Shown piece after piece: positions 21,470-31,625 of a stretch of 64,000 nucleotides of DNA. Every line of letters starts with the position of its first letter. Position 1 is the stretch's first letter. Location: contig CM054155.1 of NCBI GenBank assembly GCA_028751875.1, positions 44,626,421 to 44,690,420 of the forward strand. The letters are read 5' to 3'. The DNA is from Rapana venosa (lineage: Eukaryota > Mollusca > Gastropoda > Neogastropoda > Muricidae). Under the pieces are notes generated by a model that worked only from the letters and a program-made list of their open reading frames with translations, was not told where the DNA came from and ran no database searches. The translations under genes were made by a program, and so were the position numbers.

Positions 21470-21500
<31 letters not shown>

Positions 21501-21945
21501 TGAGTTTAGAATCTAACACAAACTGGAATATTCCAGAAATGTTGAAAAATACCTTTCTGGGGGGTGGGGGGTGGTTGGGTTTTGTTGTTGTTGTTTGTTT
21601 GTCATTTGGTGGTGGGTTTTTGTTTGTTTGTTTTTGTTTGCCGCATGTGGGCAGGAGTGATAAACCCTCAGGTGACCAAATACAGTAAGTTAACTCCACT
21701 TTCTATTTTTGCCCATGTGTGGCAAAACGCAATAACTTCCTTTTCTACAAATTCGAGAAAATCGTATTTTTCTGTTTGATCTAAACACTCCCTAGAATCA
21801 ATATATTTATCTATGTCTTACAAGATAGTTTACACAGGTCTACATTTCTGCAATATAAAAAAGAAAATTTTGATTTACAAAAAAAAAGAAGAAAATGACG
21901 GACGCCATAGCCGAGAGGTCCCCCGCTCCTCCCTCTTGAATACTG
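21105..21945. other. No gene seen
   Basis: Holds an (AC)n run at 21475-21500 and G/T-rich sequence. A 30-base SINE-A head remnant (GACGCCATAGCCGAGAGGTC) lies near 21902. No exon or other element is recognised. Confidence 0.5.
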
Positions 21946-21949
21946 ACCA

Positions 21950-22180
21950 AAACTGAGAGGACAAACATGCGGGACTCAGAAAGGAACACAGAAAAAGTCG
22001 GTCTTGAGGCTTGATTTGAAAGTGTGAGTGTAGACTTCCAGAGAACAGGAAACGGGAGATCATTCTAGAAGAGTGGATTTAAAAGTTGAGACAAATAATG
22101 ACCGACAGTGGAGTGCTTGAGTCTGGGCATATCATCTGCAGTGCAGTGATGCCAAGAAGCCAGTCTAGATATTAATTTAT
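21950..22180 (-). mobile_element. L2/CR1-like LINE, C-terminal scrap
   Basis: Minus-strand reading gives PRLKHSTVGH and LNDLPFPVLWKSTLTL, which correspond to the last coding part of the family at 38430-39520 and 40290-40770 (compare IWNDLPLSL). Too short to place more exactly. Confidence 0.5.
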
Positions 22181-22217
22181 CTAGATTTAATACTGATTTT
22201 ATACTTTCTAAGATCCT

Positions 22218-22345
22218 CCAAGTCGGAGTGCAGCTACCCCAATTTTTTTTTATTTAAGGGGGGGGGGGGGGGGGGGGGGGGGGGACGGTCGCGTACGGAA
22301 AATCACCATTGGTAAACCTCGGAGCTCTAGTCGAGAAACAACCCC
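22218..22345 (+). repeat. SINE-A, 3' part with poly(G)
   Basis: AAGTCGGAGTGCAGCTACCC, then a run of 27 G (22258-22284), then GTACGGAAAATCACCATTGG and CTCGGAGCTCTAGTCGAG. In this copy the poly(G) run replaces the sequence around ATGGTCGGCAAAAACG. Confidence 0.65.
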
Positions 22346-22892
22346 CCCCCCCCCCCCAAAAAAAAAACCTAAAACACCAAACGTTTCTGAGAAACTCGGA
22401 AAGCCGATAGGGGGAATTGCAATTGGAAGAGGGTTACTCTGTAGGCTGGCAGACTCCCTTTTCCTTTCTAATGAAAATGGCATGACTGGGTTTTACCGGA
22501 ACACGATGGCAGACAAACTACTGAAACAACAACGCTCGGCAATAACAACAAGACCTCAGCAGTCCCAGTAAAGCTCGCGTGACCAAATAAGACATGACGA
22601 CTGAATATCTCCCATAACTCTTTCTCCCTTAGTGCTTCGAGGGGTCAGCGGGGCACTGTACTGAACTGTTGAGGGCAGAGCGTCTCCGTCACTTTGAACC
22701 TGGCGGAGCCTATCCTTCTTGAGGACACAGGGTGCATGCTGGGTGCGTTCGTGCCCTCCATGCCACCGTCAGTTTGCCTCCTCCTCCTCTACGAGAAACA
22801 CGGATGGGTTAGTATGCAGCAAGAGGGCAAAATATTCTGCCTGCCTTTGTACTCGAAACCCCGGATTATATTGACGTTTGTGTAATTTGTAT

Positions 22893-23250
22893 ACTACTTT
22901 AAGTCACGGCAAATTTCTCTGCGTGAAATTCGGGCTGGCTCTCCCCGGCGAGAGCGTCGCTACAAGAGCAGCGCCACCATTTTTTTCTTTCTTTTTCTGT
23001 CTGCATGTGTATTTGGTTTCCCTATCAGAGTGGCTTTGTTTCTGTAGAAAGTTGCCAGGGACGACTCTCTTGTTGCCGTGGGTTCTTTTACAGGCGCTAA
23101 ATGCGTGTTTTACACGGGACGCCGGCTCATTGTCTCATCCGAAAGACTAGCACCCAGGCACCACTCACGGTCTTATGGATTGGAGAAAATTTGGGGGGGA
23201 GGGGGGGGGGAGGGGGGGGGGGCACAAACGGGGATCGAACCCGGACCCAG
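22893..23250 (-). repeat. SINE-C, copy 1
   Basis: Reverse copy. 3' end TATACTACTTTAAGTCACGG at the left, body with TTGCCAGGGACGACTCTCTT and GTTGCCGTGGGTTCTTTTAC, and the tRNA-like head at the right with GGGGATCGAACCCGGACC (box B complement). A G-rich slot sits at 23190-23222. Confidence 0.75.
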
Positions 23251-23427
23251 ATCTTCTTCTTTCGTTCGCTTTTTACACTTTCAGGTGTGTTTGGGAGAAA
23301 AAGTGGCAAGTCCTTTCGAGCTCCTCTCGAGGGCCGTACAGCTTGGTTTGCAGGACCATCTCCGTCGGCCACACAATTGTCCTCAGAGACTCAGATCAAA
23401 CCTGGACTCCTCGCTTTCTAGTGATAG

Positions 23428-23660
23428 CATTATCTCTAGTCCACCGATCCACTATAGTCTCATCCGAAGGACTTGCAGGCAACTGGAGTCGGCACCACTG
23501 TTAACTCCGGGGAGAAAAACTGCCTCAAACTTCAGGGGGTGGGGGGGGGGGGGGGGGGACCTCCTTCAAACAGACACATCAGTGAAGACTGGAACGTGCC
23601 CCCTAAGTTGTCATCGGATTCAACGCTGTAACCACTTTGCAATTCCGCCCCCTGTGACAT
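23428..23660 (-). repeat. SINE-B, head half
   Basis: GTCTCATCCGAAGGACTTGC, GGAGTCGGCACCACTGTTAA and a G-rich slot at 23530-23558 match the SINE-B head half. Confidence 0.55.
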
Positions 23661-24510
23661 AACACTCATTAGCTGACACGTGTTGACAAAACTGATCAAA
23701 AACAACCACTCTGACCATCTCGGGGTCACTCTTACAACAGAACTCCATTATTCACTGGTCAAGAAAGGAGCCATTAATAACCGGCGGCTTCTGCGTCGTG
23801 ACCAGGCGGAAAGAGGCTGCGCGCCTGTGTCAGATGTTACAAGTAGCCTTACCCACCGGAGCGGATTTCTTCACGGAAACAGTCAGAGAAGCAGCTAGGT
23901 GGTATATCCTGTACCCTCTCCTAACATTGTCTGATGATGAGAGGCTGCCTTGTGCTGTCTGATATGACCCATGACATCCTGTAGGAAATGTTCAAGGCCG
24001 GACCTCTTTGGTGGCCAGGGGTCACAAGTTCGATTCTCGCTGTCAGCTGTCCCGTTGGAAGTGACTGGCTCTTTACAACCAACAATGGTGAGGAGCCCAG
24101 TCCTTTTCTGGACAGTTCTCGCTTTCAAGAGGTTCTGTGCACGGGGGTCCTGTGCATGAATATTCATTGGGGAGACCGGGGCAGATCGGGCCACCTTAAA
24201 AATCAGCACCTATAGGCCTACCGTTATTTCCCCACCGTTTTCTTTCCACTCTTCGGTTTGGATCAACTGGAACTACTGCAGACGTCATTTCGTTAGCCAG
24301 TGGTACACGTGCCTCAAAGTCGTCTGGCAAAAGCCCCCTGGTTTTTCACTGTAAATAAATTTTGTATGCCATTCTCCTGCCCGAATAAATGCTCAGTAAT
24401 TTACTGTTCAACGTTTTAATTGATGCAGTTCATTCTTGCTGTTCACTGGTTTGTTTTTTCTTCATTCTAATTTGTATTTTATGCTCTCTTCTCTTCTCTT
24501 TTCTTTTAAG
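23661..24510. other. No gene seen upstream of the helix-turn-helix exon
   Basis: Unique-looking sequence. A long pyrimidine tract (24440-24510) ends in TTTTCTTTTAAG and serves as a likely acceptor for the exon at 24511. No partner upstream exon is identified with confidence. Confidence 0.4.
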
Positions 24511-24759
24511 AACAGATGGAGAGGACTTACACGAGGACAGGTCTCCTCAAGTGTCCACCAAGATGCTGTAGATGCTGTTCTGAAGGGGCTGTCATTGCGT
24601 CAAGCTGCTGAGTCTGTTCAGTTTCCAACAGAGTCTCTGAGACGTGCCCTTGAAAAGTCAAAAGAAGGCAAAAGCTCAAGTTTTACAGATTGCTGCAAGA
24701 CTAGACAAGTGTTCAGTGAAGCTGAGGAAATGGGAACTTACAGAATAAATAAGTACTGA
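24511..24759 (+). CDS. Pipsqueak/pogo-like helix-turn-helix exon
   Basis: After a strong acceptor (pyrimidine tract then TTTTAAG) an open stretch reads NRWRGLTRGQVSSSVHQDAV, DAVLKGLSLRQAAESVQFPT, ESLRRALEKSKEGKSSSF, then FSEAEEMGTYRINKY and a stop. The pattern of a small residue run, SLRQAA, FPTESLRR and a following FSEAEE is that of the psq-type DNA-binding domain at the N terminus of pogo/Tigger-like transposases and host proteins derived from them. No catalytic DDE region follows, so this is either a terminal exon of a host gene or a transposon scrap. A garbled second copy lies at about 29270-29500. Confidence 0.45.
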   Translation, partial: NRWRGLTRGQVSSSVHQDAVDAVLKGLSLRQAAESVQFPTESLRRALEKSKEGKSSSFTDCCKTRQVFSEAEEMGTYRINKY

Positions 24760-25094
24760 AAGCTTAACGGGTCGGATCGGTTTTCCCCTTGATTCCAAGA
24801 CTACAAAGAGACTGTCACATCAACTTGCACAAAGAAACAAAACGCAGTTATCTCCCTAGCTGGGCTGCCAATGGAATGGAAGGGGGAGACTGGCTTTCAG
24901 GTTTTCTTAACTCTTTCGTCCCTAAAAAACAAAACACAACTATTTCCTACCCTTCAGGCCAGCTGGCCGCTTTTGCAGGGAGCACACAGTTCTCCTTTCA
25001 GGCCGGCTTTATTCGGTCAACCAACCATCATGTTTTTGTAACCCACAACACACTGACATGAATTAGGGGGTCTTTCACCTGCATATTTGATCTT

Positions 25095-25095
<1 letters not shown>

Positions 25096-25138
<43 letters not shown>
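25096..25138. repeat. (TG)n microsatellite
   Basis: Pure TG run of about 42 bases. The second copy of this segment has a degraded G/T run at the matching place (29850-29882). Confidence 0.85.
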
Positions 25139-25421
25139 GAACAAAGAGAAAACTGATTGATAACTCTTAATGCTAATGTGAAAGTATATATGAGCAATAT
25201 AGACAAATTAACCAACATCATTGTAACAGTAACTGATAATCGTCAAGCCGAAATAATTAATTATGCTTGTAGGGGGGGTTGGAAAAAGAGAGCAACTAAG
25301 ATAAGTTTTCTGGCACATCATTTCAGACAGGCTAACTGGTGAATAACACATATTGAATTATGAAGGGTTTATCTGTTGTGTCAAATAAGCCCATGTGACT
25401 TTTATGGCAATAAATAATTTA

Positions 25422-25422
<1 letters not shown>

Positions 25423-25461
<39 letters not shown>
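25423..25461. repeat. (CT)n microsatellite at left edge of presence/absence segment
   Basis: CT run of about 38 bases. The second copy of the segment passes from the matching pyrimidine tract straight to the sequence found at 26690, so this tract marks the left breakpoint. Confidence 0.8.
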
Positions 25462-25464
<3 letters not shown>

Positions 25465-25544
25465 GGTGTGGGACGTGACGGGACGAGAACTGAACGGGTG
25501 TGCTGTTAGTAAGCTGCTGCAAATTTTTGCATTTTAGCTTCAAA

Positions 25545-26446
25545 ATGTCAGTTACTGGCCTTCCAGCAACTGTAATAACAACTTTAAACGCCCTGCTGAT
25601 CGACAACGTCGTATCGAGTTGGAAAGTCGCGGGGGAGAGCGGCAGTGTTGTGTTCGTCTTGCGAATGAAGCCAGCTGACAAGCCAGTGTCAACAGAAATG
25701 GCGGACCCTGTGCTGAACGGTAACTCCCATGTTCAGTACTATCGCAAGAAACCCCCTTGTCAAAGACGTCGGATGTTCAAAGAAGTAGACAACACCAAGA
25801 AAGACAGGCAAGTCGCCAATGTGACAATAACAGTGTCTTGGAAGAGCCGGTCTTGTGTAACATTGACTCCCTGCTCGATGTGGAAACAGAAGGAAAACAA
25901 ACCAGTGTGTACACAGAACTATGTGTCAGCAGTGAATTGAATGCCTCAGCCACACCAGATTCACTTGATCTACTGTGTGATCCAGCAACAGACAGCAAGA
26001 TCGGTGTGTCTTCTGAGGCGTCTGATGTGCAGGAAGAGCTGACAGTTGGCTGCACAGTGGAGGACTCTGATACTGGTATTGTGAAACAGTATGTGTCTAC
26101 TCTAACTGACAAACGTGTACAGCGTCGATTAAGGGACAGCAAGAGAAACACACGGTTTCGAAAGGTGGTGGTACATAGTTCGGTTGATCAAAACATTGTG
26201 ATGTGTGAATCAGATGACATCATCCTGGAATACTCTTGGAATGGAGATCCTGGCGAGGAATCTAAGTGTGTGTTCTGGTACATCAAGCAAGAAGAGAAAA
26301 ACATGTTGCCAGAAGAACGTGTCAGGCTTGCCAGACTTGGTAAAGGGAAACAGTGTACTAACACACAACACACAGAGACAGTGGTGGCGAGTGCTGAGCA
26401 GGAGTTACATCATCTTGGGGACCTGATCCGGTCTTACATGGGCTGA
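25545..26446 (+). CDS. Conserved-looking protein of unknown function, one frame break
   Basis: The frame from the ATG at 25545 reads MSVTGLPATVITTLNALL, SSWKVAGESGSVVFVLRM and YYRKKPPCQRRRMFKEVD. Near 25800-25835 the coding signal moves to another frame (SVLEEPVLCNIDSLLDVETE) and stays open to TGA at 26446, ending AEQELHHLGDLIRSYMG. Together this is about 300 residues: a compact N-terminal part (strand-like SWKV/VVFVLR and a basic RKKPP segment), an acidic Ser/Thr-rich middle, and a basic Arg-rich segment (LTDKRVQRRLRDSKRNTRFR). I recall the pattern 'short domain with SW and VLR, then YRRKxPSQ' from orphan invertebrate proteins, but that is memory, not a search. AATAAA follows at 26636-26641. 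The break may be real or a base error. No function is proposed. Confidence 0.5.
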
Positions 26447-26635
26447 CTTCCCTGGCTGTAGACTGGAAAAGGAAAGGCTGGTTTGAAAATTGAGACACTT
26501 GAGACACAGACAATAATGTATCGAATCTTGATGTACATACCACCACTGCCATGGTTTCCATGTCATTGTAATCGCGTCGCGTTCGATATCGTTGTTACCG
26601 CGCCGCAGCCCTATATGGCTTGATTGCTAAATAGC

Positions 26636-26641
26636 AATAAA
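26636..26641 (+). terminator. Polyadenylation signal of the unknown gene
   Basis: AATAAA about 190 bases after the stop at 26446, in T/G-rich sequence. Confidence 0.5.
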
Positions 26642-26684
26642 ATTGTGTCAAAAATTGTGTGTCTCTCTCTCTCACACACACAAC

Positions 26685-26740
26685 TCTACCCCTTCATTAG
26701 GGGCAATGGCCTTTACATGAATAAACATTCCGAATCCGAA
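26685..26740 (+). mobile_element. LINE-TC, isolated 3' tip
   Basis: ACCCCTTCATTAGGGGCAAT followed by GAATAAACATTCCGAATCCG is the 3' tip of the family. TC/AC repeats lie on both sides. Confidence 0.55.
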
Positions 26741-26769
26741 TCTCTCACACACACACACAAACACACGTA

Positions 26770-26771
<2 letters not shown>

Positions 26772-26818
<47 letters not shown>
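26772..26818. repeat. (CT)n microsatellite before LINE-TC copy 5
   Basis: Pure CT run. The LINE begins immediately after it. Confidence 0.85.
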
Positions 26819-26824
<6 letters not shown>

Positions 26825-27666
26825 TGAATATGGAAAGCATGGTGTTTCCTTTCATGATGATGAAGCCTTAGAATTGTTTATTCTACTTTTTGCTGATGAC
26901 GTTGTATTAATATCTGAAACTGTAGTAGGTCTTCAAAATCAATTAAAATGTTTACAAAGATCAGCGTCTAAGCTTCAACTAAAGGTCAATATGTCTAAGA
27001 GTAACATAATTGTTTTCAGAAAAGGTGGTTATCTTGCTGCTAGAGAAAGATGGCAGTTCAATGGTGTTACTATGGCTGTAGTAAATGCATATAAATACTT
27101 AGGACTGTACTTTTCGACACGTTTGAGTTTTGCGTTTGCTTGTGAGGGCTCTAATTTCCATAATGCAGAAGTTAAATAAATTGAACAATTATTCATTTGG
27201 CTTATTTATGAAATTATTTGACTCACAAGTACAGCCAATAGCATTGTATAGGGCTGAAGTATGGGGACTTGATGCAGCATGTATTCATAGTGAGAAAGTT
27301 CATTTATTTGCCCTTAAGAAATTTCTCGGTGTATCAGTAAAAACACCTAATAATTTTGTATATGGAGAAACGAACCGATACCCATTGCAAATTGTTACAG
27401 CTGTAAGGTGTATTCGTTTTTGGTTGAAATTGACTCAGATGGAACAACATAGACTTCCTCGTAAAGCCTATAAAATGTTATATCTGTTAGATGAAAAGGG
27501 CAAGTCAAACTGGGTTACTAAAGTTAAAAGAAAGTTATACGAGAACGGTTTTGGATATGTGTGGCTCAATCAGGGCGTTGAAAATCACTCTTTGTTCTTA
27601 CGACTTTTTCGTGAAAGACTAGTTGAATGTCAGTGGCAAGACTGGCATTCACACATTAAAATAGTA
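26819..27666 (+). mobile_element. LINE-TC copy 5, 5'-truncated
   Basis: Begins next to (CT)n with FHDDEALELFILLFADDVVL, which holds the F-A-D-D catalytic pair of the reverse transcriptase, then VNAYKYLGLYFSTRLSF, LFDSQVQPIALYRAEVWGLD, VYGETNRYPLQIVTAVRCIR and YVWLNQGVENHSLFLRLF. One frame shift lies near 27140-27170. The copy is cut at about 27666, where the second tandem segment begins, so its 3' end is missing. Confidence 0.8.
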
Positions 27667-30600
27667 GCAGTTTGGCAACTCCCTTTTTTTTCTAATAAAA
27701 AATGGATGACTGTTTTTACCAACAGTAGACAATTTACCCTGAAAAAAAAAGTTTTGGGATTACAAAAAAAAAAAATAAACCCCAGCCGAGGGCTCCCCCC
27801 GTTGCCCAATTAAGGACTAACGCGGAAAAAACCCCAATTCTTCTTATTTTTGTTTAAAGGAGGGGGATGATGAAAAAAGGCCAGCAAAAAGGTATTTTTT
27901 TTAATAATACCCAATTTTTGGGAAATTATTGGGGCGGTGCCAAAGCCCCGCCAAATTTTTTTTCCTTTTTCGATTTTTTTTAAGTTTTTCCCAAAAGGGG
28001 GAAACCCCCAATTTTTTTTTTTAAATGGAAAAGGTTTTTTGGGGCGGGTAGTCTTCAAAGTCACAGGAATTCTTGGGAAAAAAAAAACCCCTTTTAAACC
28101 CACCCTTTTTTTTTTTTTCCTTCGGTGGGGGAAAAATGGAAGGGGTTTCAAAATGGCGGGGCCCTTTTTTCTTTTTTCCCCTTTTTTCGGACTAAAAAAT
28201 TGAAAACAACCCCCTTTTTCACCAAGACTAGCACCCGGGAAAGGCCCTCACGGGGTGGAAAAAAACTTTTTAGGTTGGGGGGGGGGGTGGGCCCCGGACA
28301 AAACCCCTCGTTCCCCCTAGGGTTTTGGTCCCTGAAGCCCTTTTGGCCCCCCCTGGAAAACACTTTGGGTTTAGTTTGCCGGGCAAAAAACCCCCGTTTT
28401 TGATCAAACCGGATTTTTTTGGTACGACCTTTTTTAATAGGGGCCCTTCTCTGGGAAGGGGGAGGCAAGGGGAAGCAATTTTTTTTTCCCCCCCTCGGGG
28501 AAAAACCCTTTGTGGAATTCCGGGGGGGCCCCCCTTTTTGGGGGGCTTTCAGCAAAGCGGGAAGGCCCCTAGGGGGCCATGGGAAAGGTTCACCGCGACC
28601 CATTAAAAATTTCCCCCAATTAACCACTTTTCTACCTGTTTTTAAAAACCCTTTTTTTTAAAAAAAATCGCCTTCGGGTCCCTTAAACAACCTTTTTTTC
28701 ATTCACCCGGGCAAAAATTTTCCTCGGCCGGGGGCCCAAAAGGCCCGGTTTTTAGATGTTACGCCCCACCATTTCTTCACGAAAGGGGTTAAAGGGCACG
28801 GGGGTACCCTTTTTAAACCCTCTCCTCTTTTCTGGGGGGGCTCCGGCGGGCTAAGGCCCCTAATTGTAAATGGTTCAAGGGCCGCCCTTTTGCCCCCGGG
28901 TAAAATCTTTTTCTGGTCGTTCCCCGGGCCTAAAGGCCCTTTAAAAACAAAAGGGAGGGGCCATTTTTTCGGCGCTTGCAAAGAGGCTGGGGAGGGTTTC
29001 AAAATTTATGAGAGGGGCGGTTTTTCCCCTTAAAACAAAAAAGGCCAAATTTTTTCCCCCCCCCGTCTTAAACTTTGGTTTTTAAATAAAAAACCAAACT
29101 ACCCGACCCTTTTGCAGGGGACACTTTTCCCTCAGGCCGTTGGAAAAATGGTTTTTTTAAAAAAAAAGTAGAATTTTCTCCCGAATTTGATCTTTTTGGG
29201 GGTTTTTTGTATTTTCGGGGTTAGGGTTTTTTTAAAATTCAATTGGGTATTTTTTCCCATTTCCCCTTTCTTTTAAGAAAGGGGGGTTTTACAAGGGGGG
29301 GAGGGGGGGGAAAAGGGGCACAAAAATTTTTGCCTTTCGAAGGGCTGAATTCATTTTTGGGTTTAGGGGTTTTTTGTTTTTTCCCAAAAACCCCTTTTTT
29401 TAAAACAAAAGAAGAACCCCCCATTTTTTTGGGTGCTGCAAGACTGCCTTTCAGTTTAATGAAAATTTGAAATTTTAAGTTTAAAAGGTAACTGGTTTCC
29501 CCTTTTAAATTTTAAAAGGCGTAAAATTCAAAAGGGGCAAAACGAGTTTTCCCTTTGCTGGCTGCAAGGATGAAAGGGAAAAGGGGAAACTTCTTTATTT
29601 TCCCTTAACTTTTTCCCCCCCTTTCCAAAACCAATATTTAAAAAAAAAAACCCCAGGCAGCGGGCCCCCTTTGAAAAAAGCTTTTGGGGGTTTTTCTAAA
29701 CCCCTCTTTTTAAAAACCAAACAAAAACTACATAAATTGGGGCCCCTAGTTTTGAGGGGAAAGTTTTTTTTTTCCCCTTTTTCGGAAACTCATTGGTTTT
29801 TAAAACCCCCTTTTGTTAGGGGGTTTTCACCTGCAATTTGACTTTCGGTGGGGGGTTTGGGTGGTGGTTGTGTTGTTGTTGTTTGAAAAGAAAAAACTGG
29901 AAAACCCTTTAATGAATGGGGAAAAATTTTTATTGACATAAGACAAAAAAACATTTGAAAAAGAAAACGTCCCCGGGTTTAATTACTTGAAAGGGGGGGT
30001 TAAAAAGAAAAGAAAAACTGATAGTTTTCTGGACATCTTTTAAAGGCTACTGGTGAAAAACCCAAAAAATGAAGGGGTTTTTGTTGGCAAAAAGCCATGT
30101 GATTTTTTAGGGGAATAAAATTTATTTTCTTTCCTCCTTCCCCTTCTTTTCTCCCTCCTTCTTTTCTTCTTTTCTTCTCTCTCCCCCCAAACCAACTCCC
30201 CCTTTCATTAGGGGCAAGGCCTTTACTGATAAAAACACCCAAATTTGATTCTCAAAACACCCCAAAACAGTAGCTCCTCTTTTCTCTCTCTCTCTCTCTT
30301 TTTCTCTTTTTTCTCTCTTCTCCTTTTTCAAGTTCGTGAATAGGGAAAGCTGGGTTTCCTTTCTGATGATGAGTTTTGAATTGTTTATTCTACTTTTTTG
30401 CGATGAGGTTGTAAAAATTTGAAACTGTAGTGGGTCTTCAAAATCATTAAATTTTTACAAAGACATCTAACTTAACTAAAGGTAAATATGTCAAGAGAAA
30501 TAATTTTTTCAGAAAAGGTGGTTATTTTGCTGCTAGAGAAAGAGGGCAGTTAAAGGGTGTTACAGGCTGTAAAAATGCATTTAAAACTTTGGGACTGTAC

Positions 30601-31110
30601 TTTTCGACACGTTTTTTTTGGTTTGCGTTTGCTTGTGGGGGGGGCCTAATTTCCAAAATTCAGAGGTTAAAAAAATTAAAAACAATTATTTTTTTGGGCT
30701 TATTTAGAAATTTTTTACCCAATACAGCCAAAAGATTGTATGGGGCTGAAATAGGGGGGGACTTGATGCAGCATGATTCATAGGGAAAGTTCTTTTATTT
30801 CCCCTTAAAAAATTTTCCGGGTGTACGTAAAAACACCTAAAATTTTGATTGGAAAAACAACCAAAACCCTTTGAAAATTTTTACAGCTTAGGTGTTTTCG
30901 TTTTTTTTGAAATTGACTCAGAGGAAAAACATAGATTCCCTAAAGCCATAAAAGTTAAATCTGTTAGAGAAAAGGGCAAGTAAAAACTGGGTTACAAAAA
31001 GAAAAAAGAAAGTTATACAGAATTTTTTGGAAGTTTGGTAAAACGGGGTTTTGAAACATCTTTGTTCTTACGTTTTTTCGTAAAGACAAATTGAATGTCA
31101 TGGCAAGACT
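27667..31110. repeat. Tandem segment, copy 2, corrupted and lacking the unknown gene
   Basis: Collinear with 22440-27666 but full of homopolymer runs where copy 1 has mixed bases. Clear matches: CTCCCTTTTTTTTCTAATAA (27680), AAGACTAGCACCCGGGAAAG (28223), TTTCTTCACGAAAG (28772), TTCTTTTAAGAAAG (29269), GTGCTGCAAGACTGCC (29434), AAGCCATGTGATTTTT (30092) and TTCATTAGGGGCAAGGCC (30205). The interval matching 25462-26680 is absent. Open frames inside it are not trustworthy. Confidence 0.75.
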
Positions 31111-31625
31111 GCATTCACACAGAAAATGTAGCGAAAAAAATTTTAAAGTCTGAAATCCATCACATTTGCACCCCTTTTATTTAAAAATAAAAAATGGATG
31201 GGCATTTAAAAAGAATATTAACAAAATTTAGTTTTGGTATCTCAAAAATGAACAGCATCTTTTCTATTACAGACTGTAAACGAGATAGCTTTGTTTTTCC
31301 CCTCTTGTGTAGTTCTACTAAAGACGAAATACATTTTTTTTCAGGTTAAATTTCGGAATTAAGAGGCAGTTTATACCTCAAAAAGTCTTACGTCAACCAG
31401 TCCCTTTTTCCATGCTCATTAGTCTGAAATGAAGTTTACAAAACAGTTAGTCTTTTCCCTATAAAAAAACTTTTAGACTGCGGAACCCCCTTTTTAAATT
31501 CTTGAAAAATGATCGTGTTTTGCTAATGTTTTGTGAATTGATTTTTTATGTAAAATATCATTGATGATATTTGGTGCTTTGTGTTTTTCCCCTTAAATGG
31601 CCCAAGGCCTTTTAAATAATCATTG
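30320..31625 (+). mobile_element. LINE-TC copy 6, corrupted duplicate of copy 5 with its 3' end
   Basis: Opens with TCAAGTTCGTGAATAGGGAA after a CT-rich tract, as copy 5 does. Fragments such as GGGACTGTACTTTTCGACAC and CTTGATGCAGCATG track copy 5 with many indels. Unlike copy 5 it goes on to the family's 3' tail (GGCCCAAGGCCTTTTAAATA) and then a TC-rich stretch near 31633-31648. Confidence 0.65.

Larger units (their letters stand above)
22440..27666. repeat. Tandem segment, copy 1 (contains the unknown gene)
   Basis: Collinear with 27667-31110. Matching landmarks include GACTCCCTTTTC at 22447, AAGACTAGCACCC at 23147, ATTTCTTCACGG at 23865, the splice-like TTTTCTTTTAAG at 24499, TTGCTGCAAGACT at 24691, CATGTGACTTTTATGGCAAT at 25393 and the LINE at 26821. 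This copy reads cleanly and holds about 1.2 kb (25462-26680) that the other lacks. Confidence 0.8.

Noticed and set aside
28148..29470. Several Pro/Gly/Phe-rich frames of 80-160 codons
   Set aside because: They lie in homopolymer-smeared sequence that is a corrupted copy of 23-25 kb.
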